Below are positions 1 to 8,208 of a DNA stretch of 64,000 bases, in pieces. Made by a program: the position numbers and the translations under genes. Origin of the DNA: Gallionella sp. (lineage in GTDB: Bacteria > Pseudomonadota > Gammaproteobacteria > Burkholderiales > Gallionellaceae); contig JAUYJO010000096.1 of NCBI GenBank assembly GCA_030700315.1, positions 51,201 to 115,200 on the forward strand, written 5' to 3'. The notes under the pieces are model-generated. The model was given only the letters and a program-made list of their open reading frames with translations. It was not told the DNA's origin and did no database searches. Position 1 is the stretch's first letter, and each line of letters opens with the position of its first letter.

Positions 1-1
1 T

Positions 2-133
2 GCCAAAACCGGCGCTATCCGTTTTTACCCCGACGGCAGCTCTACCGGCGGCCGGGTGACGCTTTCCCTGGGCGAGCGCAAATACCTGGTGGATGTGGAC
101 TGGATGACCGGGCGGGTCAAGATACTGGACTGA
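2..133 (+). CDS. gspH: Type II secretion pseudopilin GspH, C-terminal fragment (5' end outside window)
   Basis: Open frame from the window edge, ...GGRVTLSLGERKYLVDVDWMTGRVKILD*, directly upstream of and overlapping gspI. Confidence 0.6.
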   Translation, partial: AKTGAIRFYPDGSSTGGRVTLSLGERKYLVDVDWMTGRVKILD

Positions 134-570
134 TGATGAAACGCGCATCCGCAGGTTTTTCCTTGCTTGAATTACTGGTGGCTTTTGTGATTCTGGCGCT
201 GACCCTGAGCGTCATGATGCGGATTTTTTCCGGCGGCCTGCGCAACGTCGGCTTGGCGGATGACTATAGCCGCGCGACATTGCTGGCAGAATCCCGGCTG
301 GCCGAACTGGGTGTGCAGCCTGTCGAGGGTGAGGCGCAAGGCGAATTCGATCAGAAATTCCGCTGGCACAGCACCATACGCCCATGGGCCGATGATGCCG
401 ATGCGCAGGGCCCAGAAGCACAACCAATGGGAGCGCAACTCATGGAAGCGCAACCCCTGCCGGTCAGGCTGATGGAAATCGAAGTCAGGGTTGCGTGGGG
501 GGAGCCGGGCGGCAAGTCGCGGGAAGTCGGCCTGAGCACGCTGCAACTGGCGTCCGCACCCGCGCCATGA
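133..570 (+). CDS. gspI: Type II secretion minor pseudopilin GspI
   Basis: Prepilin motif AGFSLLELLVAFVILALTLS; gene order. Confidence 0.85.
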   Translation: MMKRASAGFSLLELLVAFVILALTLSVMMRIFSGGLRNVGLADDYSRATLLAESRLAELGVQPVEGEAQGEFDQKFRWHSTIRPWADDADAQGPEAQPMGAQLMEAQPLPVRLMEIEVRVAWGEPGGKSREVGLSTLQLASAPAP

Positions 571-1226
571 GCATGGGAGCCGCACGTCAAAATGGCTTCA
601 CCCTGCTGGAGTTGCTGATCGGCATGGTGTTGCTTGGCATGATGCTCACGCTGCTGTTTGGCGGTTTGCGCCTCGGGTCGAGAAGCTGGGACAGCGGCGA
701 GCAGCGTGCCGATGAGACAGCCCAGTTGCGCGCCATTCAGGGTTTTATACGGCGCGAACTCGGCCAGGCACTACCCCTGCGCTGGAAGAAAGAGGTCGAT
801 ACCCGGCTGGCCTTTGAAGGGACATCTGACACCCTGAAATTTGTGGCACCCCTGCCGGCACAGGTCAGCGTGGGCGGGCTTTATTTGCTCGGGCTGGAAC
901 TGGAAAATGCTGATGAGGGACAACGCCTGATCATGAAGCGCGCGCTGACCGAGGCTGCGACCCAGGATTTTTCCGGCCTTGAGCAGGGTGAGAAATCGGT
1001 GCTGGTCGACCATGTCGAAAATATGACTATTTCCTACTTTGGTTCGGCAACGGCGCAAGGCGCACCGGATTGGCAGGACAAATGGGATGACCCGCAACGC
1101 CTGCCCTTGCTGGTGCGCATTCAGGTAGAATCAAGCGTTGGGCGCGGCTGGCCCGATCTGGTGATACCCGTGATAATGGAAAAAGGGTGTACTTGGGATT
1201 CCTTTCACAAGCGCTGCGTGAACTGA
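567..1226 (+). CDS. gspJ: Type II secretion minor pseudopilin GspJ
   Basis: Prepilin motif QNGFTLLELLIGMVLLGMMLT; start trimmed to the ATGA overlap with gspI. Confidence 0.85.
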   Translation: MSMGAARQNGFTLLELLIGMVLLGMMLTLLFGGLRLGSRSWDSGEQRADETAQLRAIQGFIRRELGQALPLRWKKEVDTRLAFEGTSDTLKFVAPLPAQVSVGGLYLLGLELENADEGQRLIMKRALTEAATQDFSGLEQGEKSVLVDHVENMTISYFGSATAQGAPDWQDKWDDPQRLPLLVRIQVESSVGRGWPDLVIPVIMEKGCTWDSFHKRCVN

Positions 1227-1231
1227 CGGAC

Positions 1232-1341
1232 ATGGCAAATGCCGCACTTGATGATGAAATCCACTATGCCCGTTTCCCCCATCCCAACCTTCCCCCGCCA
1301 GCGAGGGAAGGGGCAAACGAATCGCTGCGCGAGTTTCGCGG
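1232..1341 (-). repeat. Family A structured repeat, copy 1 (gspJ-gspK gap)
   Basis: Reverse of GTGAAACTCGCGCAGCGATTCGTT...GGGAAACGGGCAT..; contains GAAGGGGCAAACGAATCGCTGCGCGAGTTTCGCGG. Confidence 0.7.
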
Positions 1342-1346
1342 TAAAG

Positions 1347-2252
1347 ATGCGGCCGAAAAATGAGCGGGGCATCGCCCTGGTGATCGTGCTGTGGTCGGTG
1401 CTGCTGCTGACCGTGATCGCGGGAAATTTCGTTTTTGCCATGCGCACCGAAACCCTGGTGGCGCGCAATGCGGTATCGGCGGCACAGGCGGAAGCCGTGG
1501 CCAACGGCGCGGTGCACCGGGCGCTGTATGAAACCTACAAGCCGGCGGCGAATGCCGACACCTGGAAGACGGACGGAAGAGAGCGGCAATGGGAACGAAA
1601 TGGCGCAAAAATTAGAGTCGTGATGATGGATGAATCCGGTAAAATTGATATCAATGCAGGCTCAGATGATCTGCTCAGAGGTTTGCTCCTGTCCGTCGGC
1701 GTGGATGCTGAAAAGTCCGAACAACTGCTCGATGCCATCCTCGACTGGCGCGACGCGGATACGCTACCGCGCCCAAAGGGCGCGGAAAGCGAGGCCTACC
1801 GGGCGAGTGGCCTGAAATATGAACCTGCCAACGCCCCCTTCGATGCGGTGGAACAATTGCAACAAGTGCTGGGAATGTCCCATGATATTTATTTACGCGT
1901 CGCCCCCCTCCTCACTGTCCACTCCAGGCAGCCCGGCATCAACACGCTGGTTGCGCCGAGAGCCGTGCTGATGGCCATTCCCGGCGCGGACCCCGCCCAA
2001 GTGGACGCTTACCTTGAACAGCGCAAGCAAAGCTTGGCCGATGGCCAGATACCGTCGCCTTTTCCAGCCGGAGCTGCCTTTACCTCTGCCGCGATAAATT
2101 CCGTAATCAACGTCCGCGCCGAGGCGCGCATGGCGGACGGAGCCGTCTTCGTGCGCGAGGCGGTGGTACGCCGGAGCGGAGAAGCGAAACGCCCGGTCGC
2201 GTTTCTGGCATGGAAAGAAGGGCGTCCCGCGCCTGCCGCCGAGGTCCGATAA
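1347..2252 (+). CDS. gspK: Type II secretion minor pseudopilin GspK
   Basis: ERGIALVIVLWSVLLLTVIAGNFVFAMRTE and helix-hairpin regions typical of GspK; first 36 codons of the listed ORF are repeat-derived, so start trimmed. Confidence 0.9.
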   Translation: MRPKNERGIALVIVLWSVLLLTVIAGNFVFAMRTETLVARNAVSAAQAEAVANGAVHRALYETYKPAANADTWKTDGRERQWERNGAKIRVVMMDESGKIDINAGSDDLLRGLLLSVGVDAEKSEQLLDAILDWRDADTLPRPKGAESEAYRASGLKYEPANAPFDAVEQLQQVLGMSHDIYLRVAPLLTVHSRQPGINTLVAPRAVLMAIPGADPAQVDAYLEQRKQSLADGQIPSPFPAGAAFTSAAINSVINVRAEARMADGAVFVREAVVRRSGEAKRPVAFLAWKEGRPAPAAEVR

Positions 2253-2257
2253 ATCAA

Positions 2258-3646
2258 ATGGCCGGGATCAATTACCGAGAAAATTTGCGGCATTTTGGGC
2301 AACGGCTCGGGTTGAACGATTTTTTCGACTGGTGGCTTGGCGAATTGTCCGCCCTGCTCAGACAGCTCCTGCCCGGCACATCCCAACCTGCACTGGCGCG
2401 CCAGGTGCTGGTTAAAATCAGCGGCTCTCTGGTCATTTTCTTCCGCGTGGTACACGGGAAAGCGGCCGAAGTGGGGCGGCTGGACATGGCCTCACTGGAA
2501 GCCACCGGGCAAAAACACGCCTTTCAATCCGAATTTAATCGGGTCGCCCCGCAGAAAAGTGAGATCGCGCTATATCTGGCGCAGGAGCAGGTGCTATGCA
2601 AAAAATTATCTTTGCCGCTGGCTGCCGAGGAAAACCTGCGCCAGGTGATCGCTTTTGAAATGGATCGCCATACCCCCTTCAATCCCGGCCAGGTGTATTT
2701 CGACTACCGGATTGTGCGGCGCGACAAGCAGCTTGACATAGCGCTGGCCGTTGCGCCACGCGACACGATCAATGAGCCGTTGCGCCAGCTTGCTGCCTGG
2801 GGGGCGCAGACGGTTGCGGTGCGGGTAGCCGGCGATGCGGGGAATGACACCCCGTGGAATCTGCTCCCCGGCGAACTGCTGCCAAACAGCGGGGGTGCGC
2901 GCCTGCCGCGCCTCAATAGCGCACTGGCGGTCGGCTTGGCGGCTCTGCTCTGCGCCGCGCTGGCATTGCCCATCTGGCAAAAACGGGAGACCGTCCTAGC
3001 GCTGCAGCCCCAGGTGAGCAAGGCTCACGAGCAGGCGGAAGCGGCGGAGAATTTGCGCCGCCAGCTCGAGGCGCTGCTGGCCGAATACAACTACCTGCTC
3101 GACAAAAAACGCGAGTCCCCGCCGGTTGTGGCTGTGCTGGAAGATGTCACGCGCCTCCTGCCGGATGATACCTGGGTGCAGCAGTTCGATCTGAAGGGCA
3201 AGGAAATGCGCATTCACGGGGAGACTGCATCGTCCTCCAAACTGGCCGGTTTGTTCGAGCAGGCGAAAACCCTGCATGATGCCAGTTTCCGCGCGCCGCT
3301 GACCAAAGGCCAGGGGGCGAACAGCGAACGCTTCCAGCTTGCGGCCGAAACCCGCCCCTTGCCGCGCACCGAAACCGAATCACACCCCACCACACCTGCA
3401 TCTCCCGTAGCGCAACCGCAACAACTGCCACAGCCAGTTGCACCGCCAGCGCCGAATCAGGCGGCAGCTCCAGATAGCGCCGGCGCTGCGGCGGCGGCGC
3501 AGAAAAAAAACAAGGATGGCAAGCTGCCTGCCCTGCTCGAAGCGATTAAACCCAAAGCGATAAAACCCGACCCGCAGCCCGCTGCCGCAAAAACCGGGAT
3601 CGAACCAGGCGCTGCCCCGGCTGCCCGCGCGGAGAAGCGACCATGA
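2258..3646 (+). CDS. gspL: Type II secretion protein GspL (PilN/fimbrial-assembly-like C-terminus)
   Basis: Actin-like N-terminal half, TM near ALAVGLAALLCAALALPIW, PilN-like C-terminal half; position in operon. Confidence 0.82.
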   Translation: MAGINYRENLRHFGQRLGLNDFFDWWLGELSALLRQLLPGTSQPALARQVLVKISGSLVIFFRVVHGKAAEVGRLDMASLEATGQKHAFQSEFNRVAPQKSEIALYLAQEQVLCKKLSLPLAAEENLRQVIAFEMDRHTPFNPGQVYFDYRIVRRDKQLDIALAVAPRDTINEPLRQLAAWGAQTVAVRVAGDAGNDTPWNLLPGELLPNSGGARLPRLNSALAVGLAALLCAALALPIWQKRETVLALQPQVSKAHEQAEAAENLRRQLEALLAEYNYLLDKKRESPPVVAVLEDVTRLLPDDTWVQQFDLKGKEMRIHGETASSSKLAGLFEQAKTLHDASFRAPLTKGQGANSERFQLAAETRPLPRTETESHPTTPASPVAQPQQLPQPVAPPAPNQAAAPDSAGAAAAAQKKNKDGKLPALLEAIKPKAIKPDPQPAAAKTGIEPGAAPAARAEKRP

Positions 3647-4224
3647 AAATGCGCACCTTGCCCCCGCAGCAAAGCAGAACACTGGCGCTCTCCCTGTTGC
3701 TGGGATCAATTGTGCTGCTCGGCGCCCTCATTGCCGTGCCGGTGTTTTTAATGAGCCGCCATTATGACCGTGCCATCGAGCAACAGCTCGACTTGTTGAC
3801 GCGCTATTCGCGGATAGGTGCCACCGCGCCCAGCCTGGCACAACAACTCGAGACGCTGAAAGCCAAGGGCACGCGCGGTTTTTTCCTGAAAAGCCCGGTT
3901 CCCGCTTTGGCCGCATCCGAAATGCAGGAAATTGTCAAAGGCATAGCCGAAAGCAACGGCGGAAAAGTCTCCTCCATGCAGATTGCCGAACCCAAGGACG
4001 AAGGCAATTATCGCAAGGTGACGGTCAATATTCAGATGAGCGCCAGAGTCAGCGCCGCACAGAAAATTTTTTACATCCTTGAAACCCAGCGCCCTTATTT
4101 AATGCTGGACAACATCAGCATCCGTGCCACAGCCTGGCAGCCGCAGCGTGATGTGAATGCGCCGGAGCCAGAATTCCTCGTGCAATTTGATGCGGCCGGT
4201 TACGCCGTGCTGGGAGCCAAATAA
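3643..4224 (+). CDS. gspM: Type II secretion protein GspM
   Basis: One N-terminal TM, size and gene order L-M; overlaps gspL by 4 nt. Confidence 0.75.
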   Translation: MKMRTLPPQQSRTLALSLLLGSIVLLGALIAVPVFLMSRHYDRAIEQQLDLLTRYSRIGATAPSLAQQLETLKAKGTRGFFLKSPVPALAASEMQEIVKGIAESNGGKVSSMQIAEPKDEGNYRKVTVNIQMSARVSAAQKIFYILETQRPYLMLDNISIRATAWQPQRDVNAPEPEFLVQFDAAGYAVLGAK

Positions 4225-4892
4225 TGGCAGGCGCGAAGATGAATCCGGGCATCTGGATGGCGATCATCTGGGGGCTACCTTATCTTGCCCTGGCTGGCGT
4301 GATCGGACTGGAACTGGACTGGGGGCGGCATATCCTCCCGCACCCGCCCGCGCCCAAACCCATACTGGCGGCGCGCGCGGACTACCCGATCCAACCCGAA
4401 TTCACCCTGCCCGCGCTGGAACAGGGCTTTGCCGAAACCACGGCGCGCCCGGTGTTTACCCCCGCCCGCCGCCCGCCGCCGCTTCCCGCGCAGGCGCAAT
4501 CCGCGATGCAAAAAGGCCAGTTTATCCTGCTGGGAGCACTGATCATCCAGGGTAAAAGTATCGCCCTGCTGCGCGAGGTCGCCACCGGAAAATCCACGCG
4601 AGTGGAGCAAGGCAAGGAAATCAAGGGCATTACGGTGGCCAATATTTATCCCGAAAAAGTGCTTCTGACACAGGGCGGCGAAACAGAGGAATTGGTGCTC
4701 AAGATTCAGCCGTCGGCCAAGCAGCCCGCTGCCCCGAAAGTCATGCCGGTTCAACCGCAGGCACAGGCAGCGCCCCAGGCCGCTCCGGGCGCACCGCAAA
4801 ACAGCGCGCCATCTGCCGCCAGCCCCGGCGGCAATGACCCGCAATCGTTAATCAATCGCCGCCGTGCCGCGCGCGGGCTGCCGCCAGTTTGA
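4224..4892 (+). CDS. GspC/GspN-like type II secretion protein (HR-type domain)
   Basis: N-terminal TM, RPVFTPARRPPPLPAQ, then QFILLGALIIQGKSIALLREVATGKSTRVEQGKEIKGITV; Pro/Ala-rich tail; between gspM and gspD. Confidence 0.55.
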   Translation: MAGAKMNPGIWMAIIWGLPYLALAGVIGLELDWGRHILPHPPAPKPILAARADYPIQPEFTLPALEQGFAETTARPVFTPARRPPPLPAQAQSAMQKGQFILLGALIIQGKSIALLREVATGKSTRVEQGKEIKGITVANIYPEKVLLTQGGETEELVLKIQPSAKQPAAPKVMPVQPQAQAAPQAAPGAPQNSAPSAASPGGNDPQSLINRRRAARGLPPV

Positions 4893-4980
4893 ACATGACG
4901 CAAAACCTGAACATATCAACATGCTCGGAACGGACATTTGTTTATGCGGCAACTTTACGCCGCTATGCCAACCACTTGCG

Positions 4981-5102
4981 TAACGTGAAACTCGCGCAGC
5001 GATTCGTTCGCCTCCTCGCCCGCTTGCGGGAGAGGATTGAGGTGAGGGAAACGGGCATGGCGAGTTTCATTATCAGGGGTGGCCGCTGCCATGCCCGTTA
5101 AC
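4981..5102 (+). repeat. Family A structured repeat, copy 2
   Basis: AACGTGAAACTCGCGCAGCGATTCGTT...ACGGGCATGGCGAGTTTCATTATCAGGGGTGGCCGCTGCCATGCCCGTTA. Confidence 0.85.
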
Positions 5103-5280
5103 GTGAAACTCGCGCAGCGATTCGTTTGCTCCTTCCCTCGCTTGCGGGGTAACCAGCGACTTGGCTGCGGCCTTTGGCAGCTTAGTCGAATGGCTAGTTG
5201 TTTCATCCAGAAGGTTGGGAAGGGGGAAACGGGCATGGCGAGTTTCATTATCGGGTGTGGCTACTCGCCATGCCCGTTAG
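5103..5280 (+). repeat. Family A structured repeat, copy 3 (tandem with copy 2)
   Basis: GTGAAACTCGCGCAGCGATTCGTTTG...GGGCATGGCGAGTTTCATTATCGGGTGTGGCTACTCGCCATGCCCGTTAG. Confidence 0.85.
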
Positions 5281-5325
5281 GCAGGGTGACGTGATGGAAA
5301 CTATCGAAAAATGGGAGTCAAGAAT

Positions 5326-7482
5326 ATGAATATCAATCACTGGCTGTTGCCGCTGGCAGTTGTAGCCTTGCTCGGCGGATGCGCCACCCACGGCGAGGTG
5401 AAGAATGGAAAAATCGCCACGCCAGCCAAGTCTCATGCTCTCGGCAACGGTATTGAAAACACTGCTGCCCATAAAAAAGATGGTTTGGCGGAAAAACCCA
5501 AAACTGCCGATACCGAGGAAAATTTCAAGCTGTATCCGGGAACCGGAGTTTTCGTCAAGCCCGCGTCAACGCTGGCTGCTGGCGCAGCAGGCGGCGAAGA
5601 GGTCATGCTCAACTTTGACGGGGCAGACCTGCGCGAAGTGGTCAAGATCGTGCTGGTGGATATCATGAACGAGAGCTACGTCATCGACCCCAGGGTGCAG
5701 GGTACCGTCAACATCCACTCCAGCCATCCGATCAAGCGCAGCGCGCTGCTGCCCACGCTGGAAGCGGTGCTGCGCATGAATGGCGCGTCAATGGTGCGCG
5801 AATCGGACGGCGTGTTCCACGTCACCCCCCTCGCCACGGTAGCAAAGGGCGCATTGACGCCGCAGGTGAGCGACACGAGCAAGCCGTTGCCATCCGGCTA
5901 CAGCGTGCAGATTTTTCCCCTGAAATTTATTTCCGCACGCGAAATGGTCAAAATCCTCGAACCGTTCACTCCCGATGGCGGCATCGTGCGCGTGGACGAT
6001 GCGCGCAACATGCTGTTCCTTGGCGGCAACACCCGGGAACTGCGCCATCTCATGGAAACCATCGACATTTTCGACGTGGACTGGATTGCCGGGATGTCCG
6101 TCGGACTGTTTACGCTCAAAAGCGTCGATGTCAAAACCGCCTTCTCCGAGGTCGAGAAAATTATGGGCGACAAGACTCTGGGCCCGCTGGCGGGTGTGCT
6201 GCGTATCATCCCGATCGAACGCCTGAATGCCCTGCTGGTGATCACACCGCAGCCAAAGTATCTCGAACAGGCACGCGTCTGGGTGGAACGCCTGGATCGC
6301 TCCGGCGCAGGCGACGGCGGAGTGCAGCTTTACGTTTATCAGGTACAGAATGGCGACGCCGTCAAAATGGCAGCCTTGCTCGGGCAAGCATTCAGCAAAC
6401 AAACTTCCCAGAGCGCTGCGCCGCCCTCGCTGGCTCCCGGATTAAAGCCGGCTGAAATCAAATCCCCCGGACAGGCCGAGGGAGGGGTGCAAACGGGAAG
6501 CTCTGCAGGCGTATCCGTGTCGGTCGGCGGAGCGACGCGCATTATCGCGGACAAGGAAAACAACGCCCTGCTGATCCTGTCGACCCCATCGGAATATGAA
6601 CTCATCACCAGTGCGATCCGCAAGCTAGACGTGGTGCCGCGCCAGGTGCTGATCGAGGTGACCATCGCCGAAGTGACCCTGAGCGACGAGTTTTCCTTCG
6701 GCCTGGAATGGTATTTCAGCAACGGCCCCAACCGCAAAGGCTTCCTCGATACCGGCGCTGCGGGCATCTCCCAGTTGAGTCCCGGCTTTTCCTATGCCTG
6801 GCTGGACCCCGCAGGTTCCATCAAGACCGTGCTGAACGCCATGGCCGCCAACTCCAAGCTGAACATCATCGCCTCGCCCCATATCATGGTATCGGACAAC
6901 CATACCGCCAAAATTCAGGTTGGCGACCGGGTGCCCACGGTGAGCCAGACCCAGGCGCTGGCGACCGCAATCGCCACGACGGGAACAACCGGCGTGATCA
7001 GTTCCGTGCAGTATCTCGACACTGGCATCATGCTGTCCGTGACACCGCATATCAATGCCGGCGGCCTGGTCACCATGGAGATCAGCCAGGAAGTCAGCAA
7101 CGCCTCCAAAACGGTGACCTCCGGCATCGACTCGCCCACCATCAGCAAGCGCTCGGCGCAAAGCACGGTCACGGTGCAGGCGGGCGAAACCATGGTGCTG
7201 GGTGGACTGATCAGCGACAAAAAATCCGATGCCAGCAGCGGGCTGCCGTACCTTTCCGAAATTCCCGTGCTGGGCGCGCTGTTTGGTGCGCAGAATAAAA
7301 AAGATGACCGCACCGAACTGGTCATGCTGATTACCCCCAAGCTGGTGGCAAACTCACAGCAAGCGCGCGAAATTACCAGCGAGTTCCGCAAAAAAATGGG
7401 CAACGTGACGCTGGATTCTGCGAAAAATACCGACGCACGCGATAATAGCGGCACGGGAGAAATAGAACGCGAAGGGCAATAA
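5326..7482 (+). CDS. gspD: Type II secretion secretin GspD
   Basis: Lipobox LLGGC; N-domains; secretin domain (VPRQVLIEVTIAEVTLSDEFSFGLEW, GETMVLGGLISDKKSDASSGLPYLSEIPVLGALFG). Confidence 0.97.
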   Translation: MNINHWLLPLAVVALLGGCATHGEVKNGKIATPAKSHALGNGIENTAAHKKDGLAEKPKTADTEENFKLYPGTGVFVKPASTLAAGAAGGEEVMLNFDGADLREVVKIVLVDIMNESYVIDPRVQGTVNIHSSHPIKRSALLPTLEAVLRMNGASMVRESDGVFHVTPLATVAKGALTPQVSDTSKPLPSGYSVQIFPLKFISAREMVKILEPFTPDGGIVRVDDARNMLFLGGNTRELRHLMETIDIFDVDWIAGMSVGLFTLKSVDVKTAFSEVEKIMGDKTLGPLAGVLRIIPIERLNALLVITPQPKYLEQARVWVERLDRSGAGDGGVQLYVYQVQNGDAVKMAALLGQAFSKQTSQSAAPPSLAPGLKPAEIKSPGQAEGGVQTGSSAGVSVSVGGATRIIADKENNALLILSTPSEYELITSAIRKLDVVPRQVLIEVTIAEVTLSDEFSFGLEWYFSNGPNRKGFLDTGAAGISQLSPGFSYAWLDPAGSIKTVLNAMAANSKLNIIASPHIMVSDNHTAKIQVGDRVPTVSQTQALATAIATTGTTGVISSVQYLDTGIMLSVTPHINAGGLVTMEISQEVSNASKTVTSGIDSPTISKRSAQSTVTVQAGETMVLGGLISDKKSDASSGLPYLSEIPVLGALFGAQNKKDDRTELVMLITPKLVANSQQAREITSEFRKKMGNVTLDSAKNTDARDNSGTGEIEREGQ

Positions 7483-7529
7483 CGCCGGCCAAGCCAGGCG
7501 CAACAGCCCGTGCGGCAGAGGAGGAGAAT

Positions 7530-8009
7530 ATGCGTAAATTCGGATACTTTCTGGCACTGCTGATCGGCATCACAGTCACGCTTCCCTCTCAGGCGCCCAC
7601 CCTTTCTCAAGCGACCTGCGCGGCGTATCTTGCCAATAACACCAACCCCGCCGGCATCCCCTCTGTTTCAGGACCCGGTGTTGCCGTTTCTATGGCAGCC
7701 AATCTCCCGTGGCCCAATTCGCATTTCTACACCGCTGACGCGGAAGAATGCTCATACCTGAAACAACTCGAGGCTACCATTCCAGCAACCGAGAAACGAT
7801 GGAATTTCGAAAGCATGGATTTTTCCACAACCGCGCCGACCAACAGCCTATGCCCCGATGGAACGACACCCATCTACCACGCCTACAATAACGGATTCGC
7901 ACGCAGTATCGACAGCAACCACCGCATCACCAGCAACACAACCGCCCTGCAAGAGTTCGCAGCACGCGGCTGGATCGATGAGGGCGTGGTCATGTGCGCG
8001 CCACAGTGA
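7530..8009 (+). CDS. Predicted secreted DUF5648-like protein
   Basis: Signal peptide; PNSHFYTADAEECSYLK...EKRWNFES...PIYHAYNNGFAR..DSNHRITS...GWIDEGVVMC pattern. Confidence 0.65.
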   Translation: MRKFGYFLALLIGITVTLPSQAPTLSQATCAAYLANNTNPAGIPSVSGPGVAVSMAANLPWPNSHFYTADAEECSYLKQLEATIPATEKRWNFESMDFSTTAPTNSLCPDGTTPIYHAYNNGFARSIDSNHRITSNTTALQEFAARGWIDEGVVMCAPQ

Positions 8010-8082
8010 AATTACAGGTTTTTCAATAGTGCTTGTTTTTTGCATCACTCATTTATTTATGCCCGGACCAGTTATTCCATTT

Positions 8083-8182
8083 CTCCTTCAATAGGAAAAT
8101 AATCCGTAGGTCGGGCTTCGCACGACATCTTTATCCGGCGGGTAGAACCCGCCCTACGATATTGCTCTATTGATAGGGAATT
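8083..8182 (+). repeat. Family E 100-bp TIR element, copy 1
   Basis: CTCCTTCAATAGGAAAATAATCCGTAGGTCGGGC...GGCGGGTAGAACCCGCCCTACGATATTGCTCTATTGATAGGGAATT. Confidence 0.85.
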
Positions 8183-8208
8183 GAAATTAAACGCAAAGGA
8201 GAGGAAGC

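Noticed and set aside
1239-1346. N-terminal 36 residues of the gspK ORF
   Set aside because: Encoded by a family A repeat; conserved GspK signal begins at MRPKNERGIALVIVLW
5103-5290. Integron attC-like core (GTTAGGC at the family A3 end)
   Set aside because: Only one copy matches GTTRRRY and no paired core, integrase or cassette array is present
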